Of a stretch of 64,000 bases of DNA, positions 45,633 through 54,660 are shown one piece after another. Location: positions 385,536-449,535 of the forward strand of contig NZ_QGGU01000001.1 in the NCBI RefSeq assembly GCF_003148745.1, read 5' to 3'. Positions within the stretch are counted from its first letter, which is position 1; each line of letters starts with the position of its first letter. The DNA is from Pleionea mediterranea. Lineage in GTDB: Bacteria; Pseudomonadota; Gammaproteobacteria; Enterobacterales; Kangiellaceae. Below the pieces are notes generated by a model. That model had not been told where the DNA came from. It saw nothing but the letters and a program-made list of their open reading frames with translations, and ran no database searches. A program made the position numbers and the translations under genes.

Positions 45633-46982
45633 TTGATGAAAAAGACTTTTAAAAGCACATTAGTAGCAACATTTACAGTGAGTTTGCTCTCGATAGGCGT
45701 TCAGGCGGCTGAAGATAAGAAAAAAGATGAGCCGTCGAAGCCTCCGAAAAAAGAGGTTGATATATCAACCAAATATACTCGCTCTTGTAAATCTTTGGCT
45801 GCAACTAAAGAGCCAGAGAAGCGCCCTTTTAAAACCATACCTCAAGGTATTCATAAGCGAATGAATAAAGCTATGGAGTTAATGGCAGCCGAGGATATGA
45901 GTGGTGCCTTAGAAATTTTACAAGGCTTGTATGAGCGTAATAAAGACCGCCCTTATGTTAAAGCATTAATCGCATTAAATATGGGTAGTGTTTATATTAA
46001 CTTAAATCAAAACGCACAAGCTATGCGTTACTTCCAGATTGCTTTGGATGCCAAGGCATTGCAAATTCCTCGTGAGCAGTCTGCTCGTTTAAACTTGGCA
46101 AGTTTCCATTATTCAGAAGAAAACTTTGATAAGTCTCTAAGGTTGATTCAAGATTGGTTTAAGTATGAGACCAATCCTAAAAGCACTGGCTACACCCTGC
46201 TTGCAGGGATTTATATGCAAAAAGGTAAAATGCGTGAGTCGGTTTGTCCTGCTTATTTAGCCATTCAAACATCTGATGATCATAAGCGGAGTGTATTTAC
46301 TTTGCTTTTAAGTGCGCACAATGAACTTAAAGACCGTCCTGGGACAATTAAAGTTGCTCGTGCTATGGTTGAAATATGGCCTGAACAAGCTAAAAACTGG
46401 CGTATGTTAGGTTCTTTATACGCTGGCGCTGATGACTATACTAAGTCTCTGGCTGTGTTTGAACTGATGCATCGGCAAAATATGTTTGATAAGAAGGAAG
46501 ATTATACTCAGTTATCTTCTTTATACGCCATGCAAGGAGTACCCTTTGAAGCGGCTGAGCGTCTTAAAGAAGGTATTGAAAAAGGTCTTGTAGAGTCAAA
46601 TGAATTGAATTGGAAGGCTGTTGCTCAAAATTATCATGCAGCATATGAATTACGTAATGCGATAGCTGCGTATGTCGAAACAGCTAAGCATGTAGAGCAT
46701 GGGGGGTATGAAGCAAAGCAAGGTCAGTTGTATGCCTTTTTGGATGAATGGAAAAAGGCTGCAGATGCCTACTCTAGAGCTTTAAAACGTGGCAATCTAG
46801 ATGACCCTGGCCAAGTAATTTATGATAAGGGTATTGCTCAGTATTATCTGATGGAGTTTGATGCTGCAATTGCAACATTAGATGATGCAAAGAAATATAA
46901 AAGCGTCAGAAATAAAGCTGCACAATGGGCAGGCTATATTGAAAGACGTAAGCAGACTATTGAAGAACTTGCCCTAAATTAG
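45633..46982 (+). CDS. TPR-repeat protein of the TonB2 cluster
   Basis: 449 aa with a signal peptide (to about residue 25) and a low-complexity Lys/Pro stretch ([15 protein letters not shown]), then successive tetratricopeptide-like helix pairs over about 75-440. A periplasmic TPR protein closes many TonB2 clusters and is thought to help the transducer, but its exact role is unproven. Probably in the same operon, 23 bp after tonB. Confidence 0.85.
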   Translation: MMKKTFKSTLVATFTVSLLSIGVQAAEDKKKDEPSKPPKKEVDISTKYTRSCKSLAATKEPEKRPFKTIPQGIHKRMNKAMELMAAEDMSGALEILQGLYERNKDRPYVKALIALNMGSVYINLNQNAQAMRYFQIALDAKALQIPREQSARLNLASFHYSEENFDKSLRLIQDWFKYETNPKSTGYTLLAGIYMQKGKMRESVCPAYLAIQTSDDHKRSVFTLLLSAHNELKDRPGTIKVARAMVEIWPEQAKNWRMLGSLYAGADDYTKSLAVFELMHRQNMFDKKEDYTQLSSLYAMQGVPFEAAERLKEGIEKGLVESNELNWKAVAQNYHAAYELRNAIAAYVETAKHVEHGGYEAKQGQLYAFLDEWKKAADAYSRALKRGNLDDPGQVIYDKGIAQYYLMEFDAAIATLDDAKKYKSVRNKAAQWAGYIERRKQTIEELALN

Positions 46983-47450
46983 TTTACTTCCTACTTTCGT
47001 TTAAACAATCTTGTTAAACGTGCCTGAGCCCAAGTAGTTGTTTCTGCTTGGGCTTTTTTCATTCTATAGTTAACGTTTTCTAAGCGTATAGGATTGCAAT
47101 CAGAACTTTAGCTTAATAATTTTGATGTCTCTCTTCTTTTAACTTTATAAAGTGAGCAGTTGTGTTTTAGCTATGACTTAATTGAGAGCTGCTTACAAAA
47201 CAATTGAAGAGTTACAAATCGATTAAGGGCTTTAAATATTAAGAAGTTGGTTAAATTGTATTGACTTGTGATCTACAGGCAGGAGACAACTGTTTAAAGT
47301 AAATAACTCTTAATGCTCGTTTAAACATTACCCTAAAAATTTTTAATTTGTAATGATACGTTTAGCAATTGCCATATTTTGAGCTATTTAAAGTTAAGTA
47401 GCCGTTTGCCTGCGAGAATTTAATTATAGTTCGAGAATATTTTAGCTTTG
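46983..47450. other. 468-bp spacer after the TonB2 cluster
   Basis: No ORF. It starts with a bulged TTTAAAC/GTTAAA hairpin and the terminator at 47027-47059; the rest is A/T-rich with no structure I can support. It separates two convergent operons. Confidence 0.6.
47027..47059 (+). terminator. Terminator of the TonB2 operon
   Basis: AGCCCAAG (47027-47034) and CTTGGGCT (47047-47054) form an 8-bp stem followed by TTTTTT; 45 bp after the TPR gene. Confidence 0.88.
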
Positions 47451-48680
47451 TTATTCGTATCTAAGCGCGTCAATCGGTTTTAAGTTAGCCGCTTTAGCAG
47501 CAGGAATAATCCCAAATACAACGCCAACACCTGCGGAAAAGCCAAAGGCAATCAAAATGGCCCATAAGGGGACTGCTGCAGGGGGAAAGTTTGGTATAAC
47601 CATTGAGGCTAGCACACCCAATCCAAAGCCTAATGCTATTCCAATCAAGCCGCCAAGCAGTGACAAGACAACCGCTTCAATTAAAAATTGCATTAAAATA
47701 TGGTGTCGCTTGGCGCCGATGGCTTTACAAATACCTATTTCACGGGTTCTTTCGGTTACTGATACCAGCATGATATTCATTATGCCAATACCTCCCACCA
47801 GTAGAGATATACTGACAATACCGCCCAACACCATGGTGATCCCATCAATAATACTGGTAAATGAACTTTTCAGTTGTTCTGGTGTTTGTATTTTAAAGTC
47901 ATCAATCTGTTCATGGGATAAGTTGTGATTGCTTCTGAGTAATCGGCGAATTGTTGACACCACTTGATGGGTATCGGCATTCTTTGATAAAGAAAGCTGT
48001 ATTGTGATTTGTGGTTTTGTCTGACGGCCAATTAAGCTTTGAATGGTTGAAAAGGGCATGATAACTATGTTGTCTTGATCAATTCCAAAGAGCTCACCTT
48101 TACTAACGGTTACACCGACAATTTTAAACCACTCACCGGCAATTTGTATGAACTGGCCCAATGGTTGACTAGGAAGATTTAACTTTTCTATCAGGGAGGG
48201 GCCAATCACAACCACTCTGCGGCTTTTTTTATCATCATCAAGGGTTATAAAGCGCCCTTGGTCAATATATAGGGAGTTTACCTGGCGGTAAGACGCGGTA
48301 GTGCCTAAGACATTGGAAACTTCCATTTGAGAACCAAATTTGATTTCACGTACTCGACCAAAGCCTTGATAAGTCGGTGTCATGGAGTCGATACCGGTTA
48401 CATTGTCGCTGATGGTTTGGTAATCATCGAGAGTAATACGGGCAATCTTGCCCTTTAACGCTTCTTTAAATGGGGTGTCTGCGCGAATGGTCAGAGTGTT
48501 GGTTCCAAGATTTTCAAACTCGGCGTTGATAGAGTAGCTTAATCCTTGCACTACGGATACCACGGCAATAACGCTAGCAACTCCGATTATGATACCAAGG
48601 GTGGTTAAAAAAGAGCGAAAGCCGTGAGCTTTTATCGCCAATAATGCTGAACGAAAACTTTCTGCCAGACTAAATAGCAC
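47451..48680 (-). CDS. MacB-type ABC transporter permease
   Basis: 409 aa, FtsX-like permease with the MacB topology: helix near residues 22-43, a large periplasmic domain (about 50-275), then three helices (about 285-400). The C-terminal motif ERTREIGICKAIGAKRHHIL is a strong family marker. Unlike full-length MacB, the ATPase is a separate gene upstream (overlap 11 bp). Probably part of a tripartite or periplasmic exporter with the adaptor; the substrate is unknown. Confidence 0.9.
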   Translation of the reverse strand: MLFSLAESFRSALLAIKAHGFRSFLTTLGIIIGVASVIAVVSVVQGLSYSINAEFENLGTNTLTIRADTPFKEALKGKIARITLDDYQTISDNVTGIDSMTPTYQGFGRVREIKFGSQMEVSNVLGTTASYRQVNSLYIDQGRFITLDDDKKSRRVVVIGPSLIEKLNLPSQPLGQFIQIAGEWFKIVGVTVSKGELFGIDQDNIVIMPFSTIQSLIGRQTKPQITIQLSLSKNADTHQVVSTIRRLLRSNHNLSHEQIDDFKIQTPEQLKSSFTSIIDGITMVLGGIVSISLLVGGIGIMNIMLVSVTERTREIGICKAIGAKRHHILMQFLIEAVVLSLLGGLIGIALGFGLGVLASMVIPNFPPAAVPLWAILIAFGFSAGVGVVFGIIPAAKAANLKPIDALRYE

Positions 48681-49353
48681 TGGAATCCCTCAATATATTT
48701 CCATCTTTCATTTTTATCTGGCGATTAGAATGCGACGCTATGTCATCCTCATGGGTGACCATTATAATGGTTTGCCCATCTTTGTGGAGCTGATCAAACA
48801 GCCTCATAATTTCGACCGATGTTTGACTATCAAGGTTGCCTGTTGGTTCATCTGCGAGCAAGATTGAAGGTTTTGTAACCAGTGCGCGTGCAATGGCAAC
48901 CCTTTGCCTTTGACCACCAGATAATTCATTAGGCAGGTGATCGCTTCGATCCTCTAACTGAACATTGGCCAGAGCTTCTATTGCCAGATTTTTTCGTTCA
49001 TTGAATGGTATGCCAAGATAAATCAGCGGCTGCATAACATTTTGCAGCGCTGTGGCACGGGGTAGCAGATTAAAGCTTTGAAATATAAAGCCAATTTCTC
49101 TGTTGCGTATATCCGCTAATGCAGACTCATCAAGTGTGGCAACATTTTGATCATTCAGGCGGTAGTGGCCATTTGTTGGGCTATCGAGACAACCAAGAAT
49201 ATTCATCATGGTAGACTTTCCTGAGCCGGAAGCGCCAATAAAGGCAATGTATTCATTATGATGTATGGTTAATGAAACATTATGCACGGCTTTTACCAGC
49301 TGGCTTCCCATCTGATAATGTTTCGAAATTTGCTCAAGTTCAATTAACGCCAT
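48670..49353 (-). CDS. MacB/LolD-type ABC transporter ATPase
   Basis: 227 aa. Walker A GASGSGKSTMMNILGCLD (about 40), signature LSGGQRQRVAIARALV (about 143), Walker B ILLADEPTGNLD (about 166); the GNLD ending is typical of the MacB/LolD/FtsE group. Encoded between adaptor and permease in the same operon. Confidence 0.94.
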   Translation of the reverse strand: MALIELEQISKHYQMGSQLVKAVHNVSLTIHHNEYIAFIGASGSGKSTMMNILGCLDSPTNGHYRLNDQNVATLDESALADIRNREIGFIFQSFNLLPRATALQNVMQPLIYLGIPFNERKNLAIEALANVQLEDRSDHLPNELSGGQRQRVAIARALVTKPSILLADEPTGNLDSQTSVEIMRLFDQLHKDGQTIIMVTHEDDIASHSNRQIKMKDGNILRDSSAI

Positions 49354-49362
49354 AAATTAGGG

Positions 49363-50523
49363 TTACTTAACAACAACTGATTCACCATCAGTCAGGTGGC
49401 GTAAGGTCCTATCCGGACCAATAATAACTTGAGCGTTTAAGGTTAATCCATCAATTACCTGCTGAAAGCTATCGTCGGATATTCCGGTAACGATAGGTTT
49501 TTTAATCGAAAAACCGTTTTCAACCACAAAAACATGTCGTTCCACCAAATTTTCACTGCGCTTTTCTTCAGTGATGATAGCTTGCAACGGAATAGACTGG
49601 ACGGGATCCGTAGATTGAGTGAATATTTCTGCCCGGCAGCTCATGCCTGGCTTAAGCGAGATGCCTTGTTGTTTATTGATGTCCAGCTTGACAAGAAAGC
49701 TTAGACCTTGGCGACCAGAAGCTGTTTTTGCGGAAGAAGCAATGGATTTGACCACTCCTTCAATTGGGTGATCCGGATAAGCTATTGCTACGACTTTTGC
49801 TGGTTGCCCAATTCGTATATCTGCAATATCGGCTTCATCCACAAACACTTCCGTTATAGTACTTTCAGGGTTGGCTATGGTCATTAGCGCAGAGCCTGCA
49901 ATATTAGTGGTACTTGCGATTGCTGTTTCGCCTTCTTTAATATCAAGCGAGGTTACTTTTCCGTCAATAGGTGATACGACACGAGTTTTATTTAAGCGAT
50001 CGACAGCTTGAGCCAATTGCGCCTTTGCTTGTAATAGAGATTCTTTGGCGGATTCTACATCAATTTTTGCCAGTTCAAGCTGACTGGAAAAGGCATCGAA
50101 GGCATCATCGTCCAGAAGCTTTTGCTGATGCAGTTTTTTCTTTCGTTGCCACTGATTTTCAAGATTGGAAAGCTGAACTAGCTGTCGATCAATGGCAATT
50201 TGCTTCATTCGAACAGCCGCTTTACTCTGTTCTACATTGGCTTTGAAGGTTTCATCATCCAGAATCAATAACAACTGGCCTTTGCTTACAAAATCCCCTT
50301 CTTTAACCAAAACTTGTTTAACTTTTGCAATGACCTCGCTGGACAGTCGCACCTGATCATCGTGTGCAAGGCGACCCGATGCCAGAACAGAGGTTCGTAT
50401 CACACGTTCGCTAGGTGTGGTGACTTCAACCTCTTTGCTATTGGCATTCCGGTACTTTAAAAGTACCGGAATGCCAATCACTAACGAGAGTAACAGGAGT
50501 AATATAACGGCTTTTTTCATCAT
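49363..50523 (-). CDS. MacA-like periplasmic adaptor (HlyD family)
   Basis: 386 aa. One N-terminal membrane helix (about 5-22), a lipoyl/barrel-sandwich split around a coiled-coil hairpin (about 85-190) and a beta-barrel and membrane-proximal part. Motifs include LSSEVIAKVKQVLVKEGDFV and RVVSPIDGKVTSLDIKEGET. It would link the ABC pump to an outer-membrane channel such as TolC, not encoded here. The codons for residues about 16-28 contain a 39-bp perfect inverted repeat (see findings). Confidence 0.9.
   Translation of the reverse strand: MMKKAVILLLLLSLVIGIPVLLKYRNANSKEVEVTTPSERVIRTSVLASGRLAHDDQVRLSSEVIAKVKQVLVKEGDFVSKGQLLLILDDETFKANVEQSKAAVRMKQIAIDRQLVQLSNLENQWQRKKKLHQQKLLDDDAFDAFSSQLELAKIDVESAKESLLQAKAQLAQAVDRLNKTRVVSPIDGKVTSLDIKEGETAIASTTNIAGSALMTIANPESTITEVFVDEADIADIRIGQPAKVVAIAYPDHPIEGVVKSIASSAKTASGRQGLSFLVKLDINKQQGISLKPGMSCRAEIFTQSTDPVQSIPLQAIITEEKRSENLVERHVFVVENGFSIKKPIVTGISDDSFQQVIDGLTLNAQVIIGPDRTLRHLTDGESVVVK
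50440..50478. repeat. 39-bp palindrome inside macA-like gene
   Basis: Arms of 19 bp at 50440-50458 (ATTGGCATTCCGGTACTTT) and 50460-50478 are perfect inverse copies around a single central base. It lies within the first 30 codons of the adaptor gene. Confidence 0.95.
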
Positions 50524-51233
50524 TAAATCAATGCTGCTGAGATACCAAAGTAAAGAATGATCGGTAAGAAACCGAAGATGGTCGACGCAGTAATCGAGGC
50601 ATTGGTCCAGGTTCGGTAGCCAATACCGACTAATATAGCAATCCAGATACCCACAAGATCAAACTGCGTCAAAATGCTGTACCAGGGATGTGTATTGTCC
50701 ACTTGGAATATCAGCAAATTAAGATTGAAACCACTAATGTCGTGTTGAGCTATTTGTCCATTTGAGCTGATTGAAATAGTAATAATAGCAAGCAGAATAG
50801 ACAGTAACTTTACAACGCCAGCCCAGGCGACCAAGTTAAAGCACTGACCGAAGGTTAGGTCGTCATTACGAATGTTTGAAATGATAATGTAAAGGACGGC
50901 CGTTATGGCATAAACAATAGGAATTCCAATTACAGCGCCTCCAATGCCAAAAGCCATATAGCCAGTGGCGCCCATGCTTGACATTGAACTGATCATGGCT
51001 TCTTTTTCTGCCGGACTTGCGGCAGTTGCGGCACTTTGCTCAATAAACCAGCTTAAGTCTACCGATTGAAAATAAAGTGTATTGACAAGTGCTGAGCCAA
51101 TAATAATTAAAATCAGCGGAAACCATCCGGCCCCTTTATCTTTTATGACTTCGAATGCCTTTGCTGGAGCGGTAAACATATTGGTTGTTACCGTTAGTAA
51201 CCCCGTATCTTGATTAGTGGTTTGCTCGTCCAT
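50523..51233 (-). CDS. YIP1 family membrane protein
   Basis: 236 aa with about five membrane helices (first near 37-53, others near 98-120, 135-153, 180-200 and 212-235), and an N-terminal MFTAPAKAFEVIKDKGAGW motif typical of bacterial YIP1-domain proteins. The role is unknown; bacterial YIP1 genes often neighbour RND/MacA-type adaptors. First gene of the operon, with AGGGG before the ATG, and its stop overlaps the adaptor ATG. Confidence 0.8.
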   Translation of the reverse strand: MDEQTTNQDTGLLTVTTNMFTAPAKAFEVIKDKGAGWFPLILIIIGSALVNTLYFQSVDLSWFIEQSAATAASPAEKEAMISSMSSMGATGYMAFGIGGAVIGIPIVYAITAVLYIIISNIRNDDLTFGQCFNLVAWAGVVKLLSILLAIITISISSNGQIAQHDISGFNLNLLIFQVDNTHPWYSILTQFDLVGIWIAILVGIGYRTWTNASITASTIFGFLPIILYFGISAALI

Positions 51234-51388
51234 TTTTATCCCCTTGAGTTATGATTGTTTTTCGCTTAGTAACCCATTGTTTTAATTTATTACAAAAAGA
51301 ATGCAACAAGTTTTATGTAAGTTATTAGTGATTGATCTGACTGAGTGTGTAGTTCCCGTGAAAGGAAAAGACCAGGAGTCTGAATAAT

Positions 51389-52231
51389 ATGATAGAAGTG
51401 CAAAATTTAGCCAAGTCATTTCGGTACGATAAGGTGGCTCTGAAAGAGCGTAAGAAGAAGTCTAGGCAGAATATTGATCCTCGTGAAGATAACCGTCATT
51501 TTCATGCTGTACGAGATGTTACCTTCAAATGCGAGCCTGGCAAAGTTCTGGGGCTTTTGGGACCTAATGGTGCGGGTAAAACCACCACATTACGGATGTT
51601 ATCGACGGCATTGTCACCAACGAAAGGCAGTATCTTTATTGATGGCACCAATGTGATCGACAGTCCTCTCACCATGCGCAAGCAAATTGGCTTTTTATCA
51701 GGAAAGACCAGTTTATATCGACGACTTACCGTAAAAGAGAATGTGGCCTATTTTGGGAAGTTACACGGTTTAAGTGGGAAGGCGCTTGAGCAGAAGATTG
51801 ATAAGGTGTTCGACTTGCTTGATATACACTCTTTTGCCAATAAAAAAGCTGAAGACTTATCAACCGGTATGCAACAACGTGCCAATATTGCTCGTACAGT
51901 TATTCACGATCCCAAAGTTCTGGTATTGGATGAGCCTACAACAGGACTTGATGTGATCAGCGCTAAAACCATCGTTGATTTTATTGAGTCTTATCGGGGC
52001 AGTAATGTGTCAGTAATTTTTTCAACCCATCATTTGCATGAAGTCGAGTCTGTGTGTGACCAGGTTACTTTAATTGATAAAGGAGTAACACAGTTTAACG
52101 GTGATGTTGCTGACTTTAGAGCGATTGGAAATGGTAACGATCTCTATTCTTCGTTTTTGGCATTAGTTGATGAGTCTTCAAGCCAGTCTGAGCAGTCAGA
52201 TATTAAGCAGCAAGCATTTGTAGGAGCTTGA
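51389..52231 (+). CDS. natA: NatA-type ABC transporter ATPase
   Basis: 280 aa. Walker A LGPNGAGKTTTLRML (about 63-77), Q-loop near GFLSGKTSLY, signature DLSTGMQQRANIARTV (about 157-172; GM-QQR variant) and Walker B VLVLDEPTTGLD. There is a lysine-rich insertion after residue 18 (KERKKKSRQN) typical of NatA. With the permease it forms a sodium-extrusion type exporter; the ion specificity is inferred from the family only. Confidence 0.85.
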   Translation: MIEVQNLAKSFRYDKVALKERKKKSRQNIDPREDNRHFHAVRDVTFKCEPGKVLGLLGPNGAGKTTTLRMLSTALSPTKGSIFIDGTNVIDSPLTMRKQIGFLSGKTSLYRRLTVKENVAYFGKLHGLSGKALEQKIDKVFDLLDIHSFANKKAEDLSTGMQQRANIARTVIHDPKVLVLDEPTTGLDVISAKTIVDFIESYRGSNVSVIFSTHHLHEVESVCDQVTLIDKGVTQFNGDVADFRAIGNGNDLYSSFLALVDESSSQSEQSDIKQQAFVGA

Positions 52232-52233
52232 TT

Positions 52234-53448
52234 ATGTGGGAAATTTATAAGAAAGAATTTTTGGAGTTGGTTAGAGATAAGCGAACGCTTATATTCACCG
52301 TATTATTGCCAACATTGATCATGCCAGCCATTTTTGGCGGTGTAGCCTTTGTTATGGACAAAATGAATAAAAAGGCGCAACAAGAAGAGTTAACCTTTAT
52401 TGTTCAAAATCAAGAAGCGATGCCTGCCGTTGTTGAAGCGTTAAAAAAGCAAGAAAATTTTAAGCTGGTTTCAGTTGATAATATCAATGAATTATCATCG
52501 GAAGAGATAAAGCAGAATATTAAGGATAAGGCGTTTAAATTTGCTCTTGTGTTACCAGTAGAAGGGCAAGCGTTACTCAAGCAGGGGCAGCAAGCTGAAA
52601 TAGAGCTTCATTTTAATAATGCATCCTTAACCAATAAAATTTATCAACGGGTTAAATCCGCTATTGATGACTTAAATGAGACACAACAAAAAAGCTTGCT
52701 GGCGAAGTTTAATCTTGATGAAGAAACGCTAAAGGGGCTGACAAGACCCATTAGTATCAAGCGAGTGAATACGGCGGATAAGCGTGAAGATACCGGAGAG
52801 AAAATTGGCTGGTTATTGCCTTATGCTTTAATGATTTTAATTCTGACGGGCGCTATGTACCCTGCATTAGACATGGGCGTCGGTGAAAAAGAACGAGGAA
52901 CATTGGAGACTTTATTACTAACACCAGTGAGTCGAACGAAAATTGTGTTTGCAAAATTCTTTGTTATTTTTACTACCGGATTCTTGACGGTGTTTTTAAC
53001 ATTGGCCAGCCTCGTTATCTGGAGTCTGGTTGCGTTGAATGTCTTTGCAGTGGAAGCCATTAAAAAGTTAACCGAGGTGATTGCCTTTACTGATGTATTG
53101 CTGGTGTTCACCATGCTTGCCCCAGTAGCCGCCATTTTTGCTTCTTTATTATTATGCGCTTCAATTTACGCTAAAAACTTCAAAGAAGCGCAAAATTACA
53201 TGTCGCCCATTATGATGTTTTCGATTATTCCTATTGTATTTTCCATATTACCGGGTGTGCAGTTAAACTCAACTTGGGCCTGGGTACCTTTAACCAATGT
53301 ATCCTTGGCGATCAAAGAAATTGTAAAAGGGACCGTTGATTACGGAATGATGGGCATTATTTTCCTATCAACCACAATATTAGCCGGTGTTTTACTGTAT
53401 TTCTGTAATCTCTGGTTTAATCGCGAGGCAGTCTTGTTTCGCAGCTAG
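52234..53448 (+). CDS. natB: NatB-type ABC-2 permease
   Basis: 404 aa from the ATG at 52234 (a TTG at 52228 overlaps the end of natA). An N-terminal helix (about 20-42), a periplasmic domain (about 50-180) and five or six C-terminal helices. Motifs YKKEFLELVRDKRTLIFTVLLP and MYPALDMGVGEKERGTLETLLLTP are typical of NatB. Forms the exporter with NatA. Confidence 0.88.
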   Translation: MWEIYKKEFLELVRDKRTLIFTVLLPTLIMPAIFGGVAFVMDKMNKKAQQEELTFIVQNQEAMPAVVEALKKQENFKLVSVDNINELSSEEIKQNIKDKAFKFALVLPVEGQALLKQGQQAEIELHFNNASLTNKIYQRVKSAIDDLNETQQKSLLAKFNLDEETLKGLTRPISIKRVNTADKREDTGEKIGWLLPYALMILILTGAMYPALDMGVGEKERGTLETLLLTPVSRTKIVFAKFFVIFTTGFLTVFLTLASLVIWSLVALNVFAVEAIKKLTEVIAFTDVLLVFTMLAPVAAIFASLLLCASIYAKNFKEAQNYMSPIMMFSIIPIVFSILPGVQLNSTWAWVPLTNVSLAIKEIVKGTVDYGMMGIIFLSTTILAGVLLYFCNLWFNREAVLFRS

Positions 53449-53465
53449 TTAAAATTATCCATTGT

Positions 53466-53500
53466 AAGCGCAAGCTGGGAAGCCCCAGCTTGCGCTTTAC
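53466..53500 (+). terminator. Terminator of natAB
   Basis: A 14-bp perfect stem AAGCGCAAGCTGGG / CCCAGCTTGCGCTT with a 4-nt loop. It is very stable but lacks a proper T-run, so it may work with Rho or as an mRNA end block. Confidence 0.7.
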
Positions 53501-53606
53501 GTCAGTATATCCTCTGTATTTAACACCACGCATAATTCTAAAACGAAATACTCAATAACCTAGTAAACTTCGGCAATTGCGATGTTTAATGGTTTGTTGT
53601 ACATTA

Positions 53607-53620
53607 CGTAACATGTTACG
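53607..53620. promoter_or_regulatory. Candidate autoregulatory operator of MarR-GNAT gene
   Basis: CGTAACATGTTACG, a perfect 14-bp palindrome ending 21 bp before the ATG, a likely site for the MarR-type product itself. Confidence 0.5.
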
Positions 53621-53641
53621 CATATCGCAGAAATTTATAGT

Positions 53642-54604
53642 ATGTCCGAACTGACCGATTATGGGCTGCTGACGCTGGGCAGTTATTTGCGCAAGATAAG
53701 CGATACTCTTTATAAGAGTGTTGATGAGATCTACACAAAGTCGGGTCTTAAGCTATCGTCAAGGGTTGTCCCTTGCTTATTATTAATTAAAGATAATGGT
53801 CAGGTGCCTATTACTTTATTGGCCAGCAAACTTGGGCAAACGCATTCTGCCGTTAGCCAAATGAGTCGCAAGTTGTTAAAAGAGCAACTTATCTTTGATA
53901 CGCCCGATCCCGATGATGAACGGAAACGTCTGCTCAGTTTAACGCCAAAAGGTTATGAGTATCTTGATGGAATGGATAAGTACTTCAGGGCGATTCAGCA
54001 GTCACTTGATCAAATGATTGATGGTGAAGGTGAACAGTTGATTAAATTGTTACAGCAATTTGAAAAATCTCATATTGAGCAGGCTTTTCAATCGAGAGCT
54101 TTGCAGTCGATTAGTTTGTTACAAAATACAACTGTAAAGGTGGTCGACTATACCCCGGTGTATCGAAACATATTTAAACAATTAAATATTGAGTGGCTGG
54201 AAAAATACTTTTATGTCGAACAGATTGATGAAGATGTGTTATCGGATCCTGACCGGTTTATATTGAAGCCGGGCGGCCATATTTTTATTGCGTTAAAAGA
54301 TAACAAGCCTGTGGGTACTGCTGCACTCATCGCTGCAGATAAGGATAGTTTGGAGCTATCCAAGATGTCTGTGACCGAAAGTGTGCAAGGGAGTGGTATT
54401 GGTCGATTATTATTAGAAAAAACCATCGAGTATTATAAAAAAAGTGGAAAAACAAGGTTGTTTCTGGAGTCAAACAGTAAGTTAAAACCCGCATTAAAAC
54501 TTTATGAGTCGGCAGGTTTTAAACATATTAAAAAACCTGATGGAGACTCTCATTATCAACGTGCTGATGTTTATATGGAATTTTTTGAGCCAGCGCGTAG
54601 ATAA
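53642..54604 (+). CDS. MarR-GNAT fusion regulator/acetyltransferase
   Basis: 320 aa. Residues about 1-145 form a MarR-type winged helix (ITLLASKLGQTHSAVSQMSRKL is the recognition region; DPDDERKRLLSLTPKGYE is the wing). Residues about 160-318 form a GNAT acetyltransferase, with the acetyl-CoA loop in SVTESVQGSGIGRLLLEKTIEYY and a C-terminal LYESAGFKHI. Such fusions combine DNA binding with small-molecule or protein acetylation; the substrate is unknown. It lies between natAB and an EAL response regulator, same strand. Confidence 0.9.
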   Translation: MSELTDYGLLTLGSYLRKISDTLYKSVDEIYTKSGLKLSSRVVPCLLLIKDNGQVPITLLASKLGQTHSAVSQMSRKLLKEQLIFDTPDPDDERKRLLSLTPKGYEYLDGMDKYFRAIQQSLDQMIDGEGEQLIKLLQQFEKSHIEQAFQSRALQSISLLQNTTVKVVDYTPVYRNIFKQLNIEWLEKYFYVEQIDEDVLSDPDRFILKPGGHIFIALKDNKPVGTAALIAADKDSLELSKMSVTESVQGSGIGRLLLEKTIEYYKKSGKTRLFLESNSKLKPALKLYESAGFKHIKKPDGDSHYQRADVYMEFFEPARR

Positions 54605-54660
54605 ATATATTTCATATGTTATGCTTTAATTAACTTTAAATGCTTCACAAGGAATATGTG

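Noticed and set aside
47060-47450. Possible decayed gene in the long spacer after the TonB2 cluster
   Set aside because: Frequent stops in all frames and no fragment resembling a known protein.
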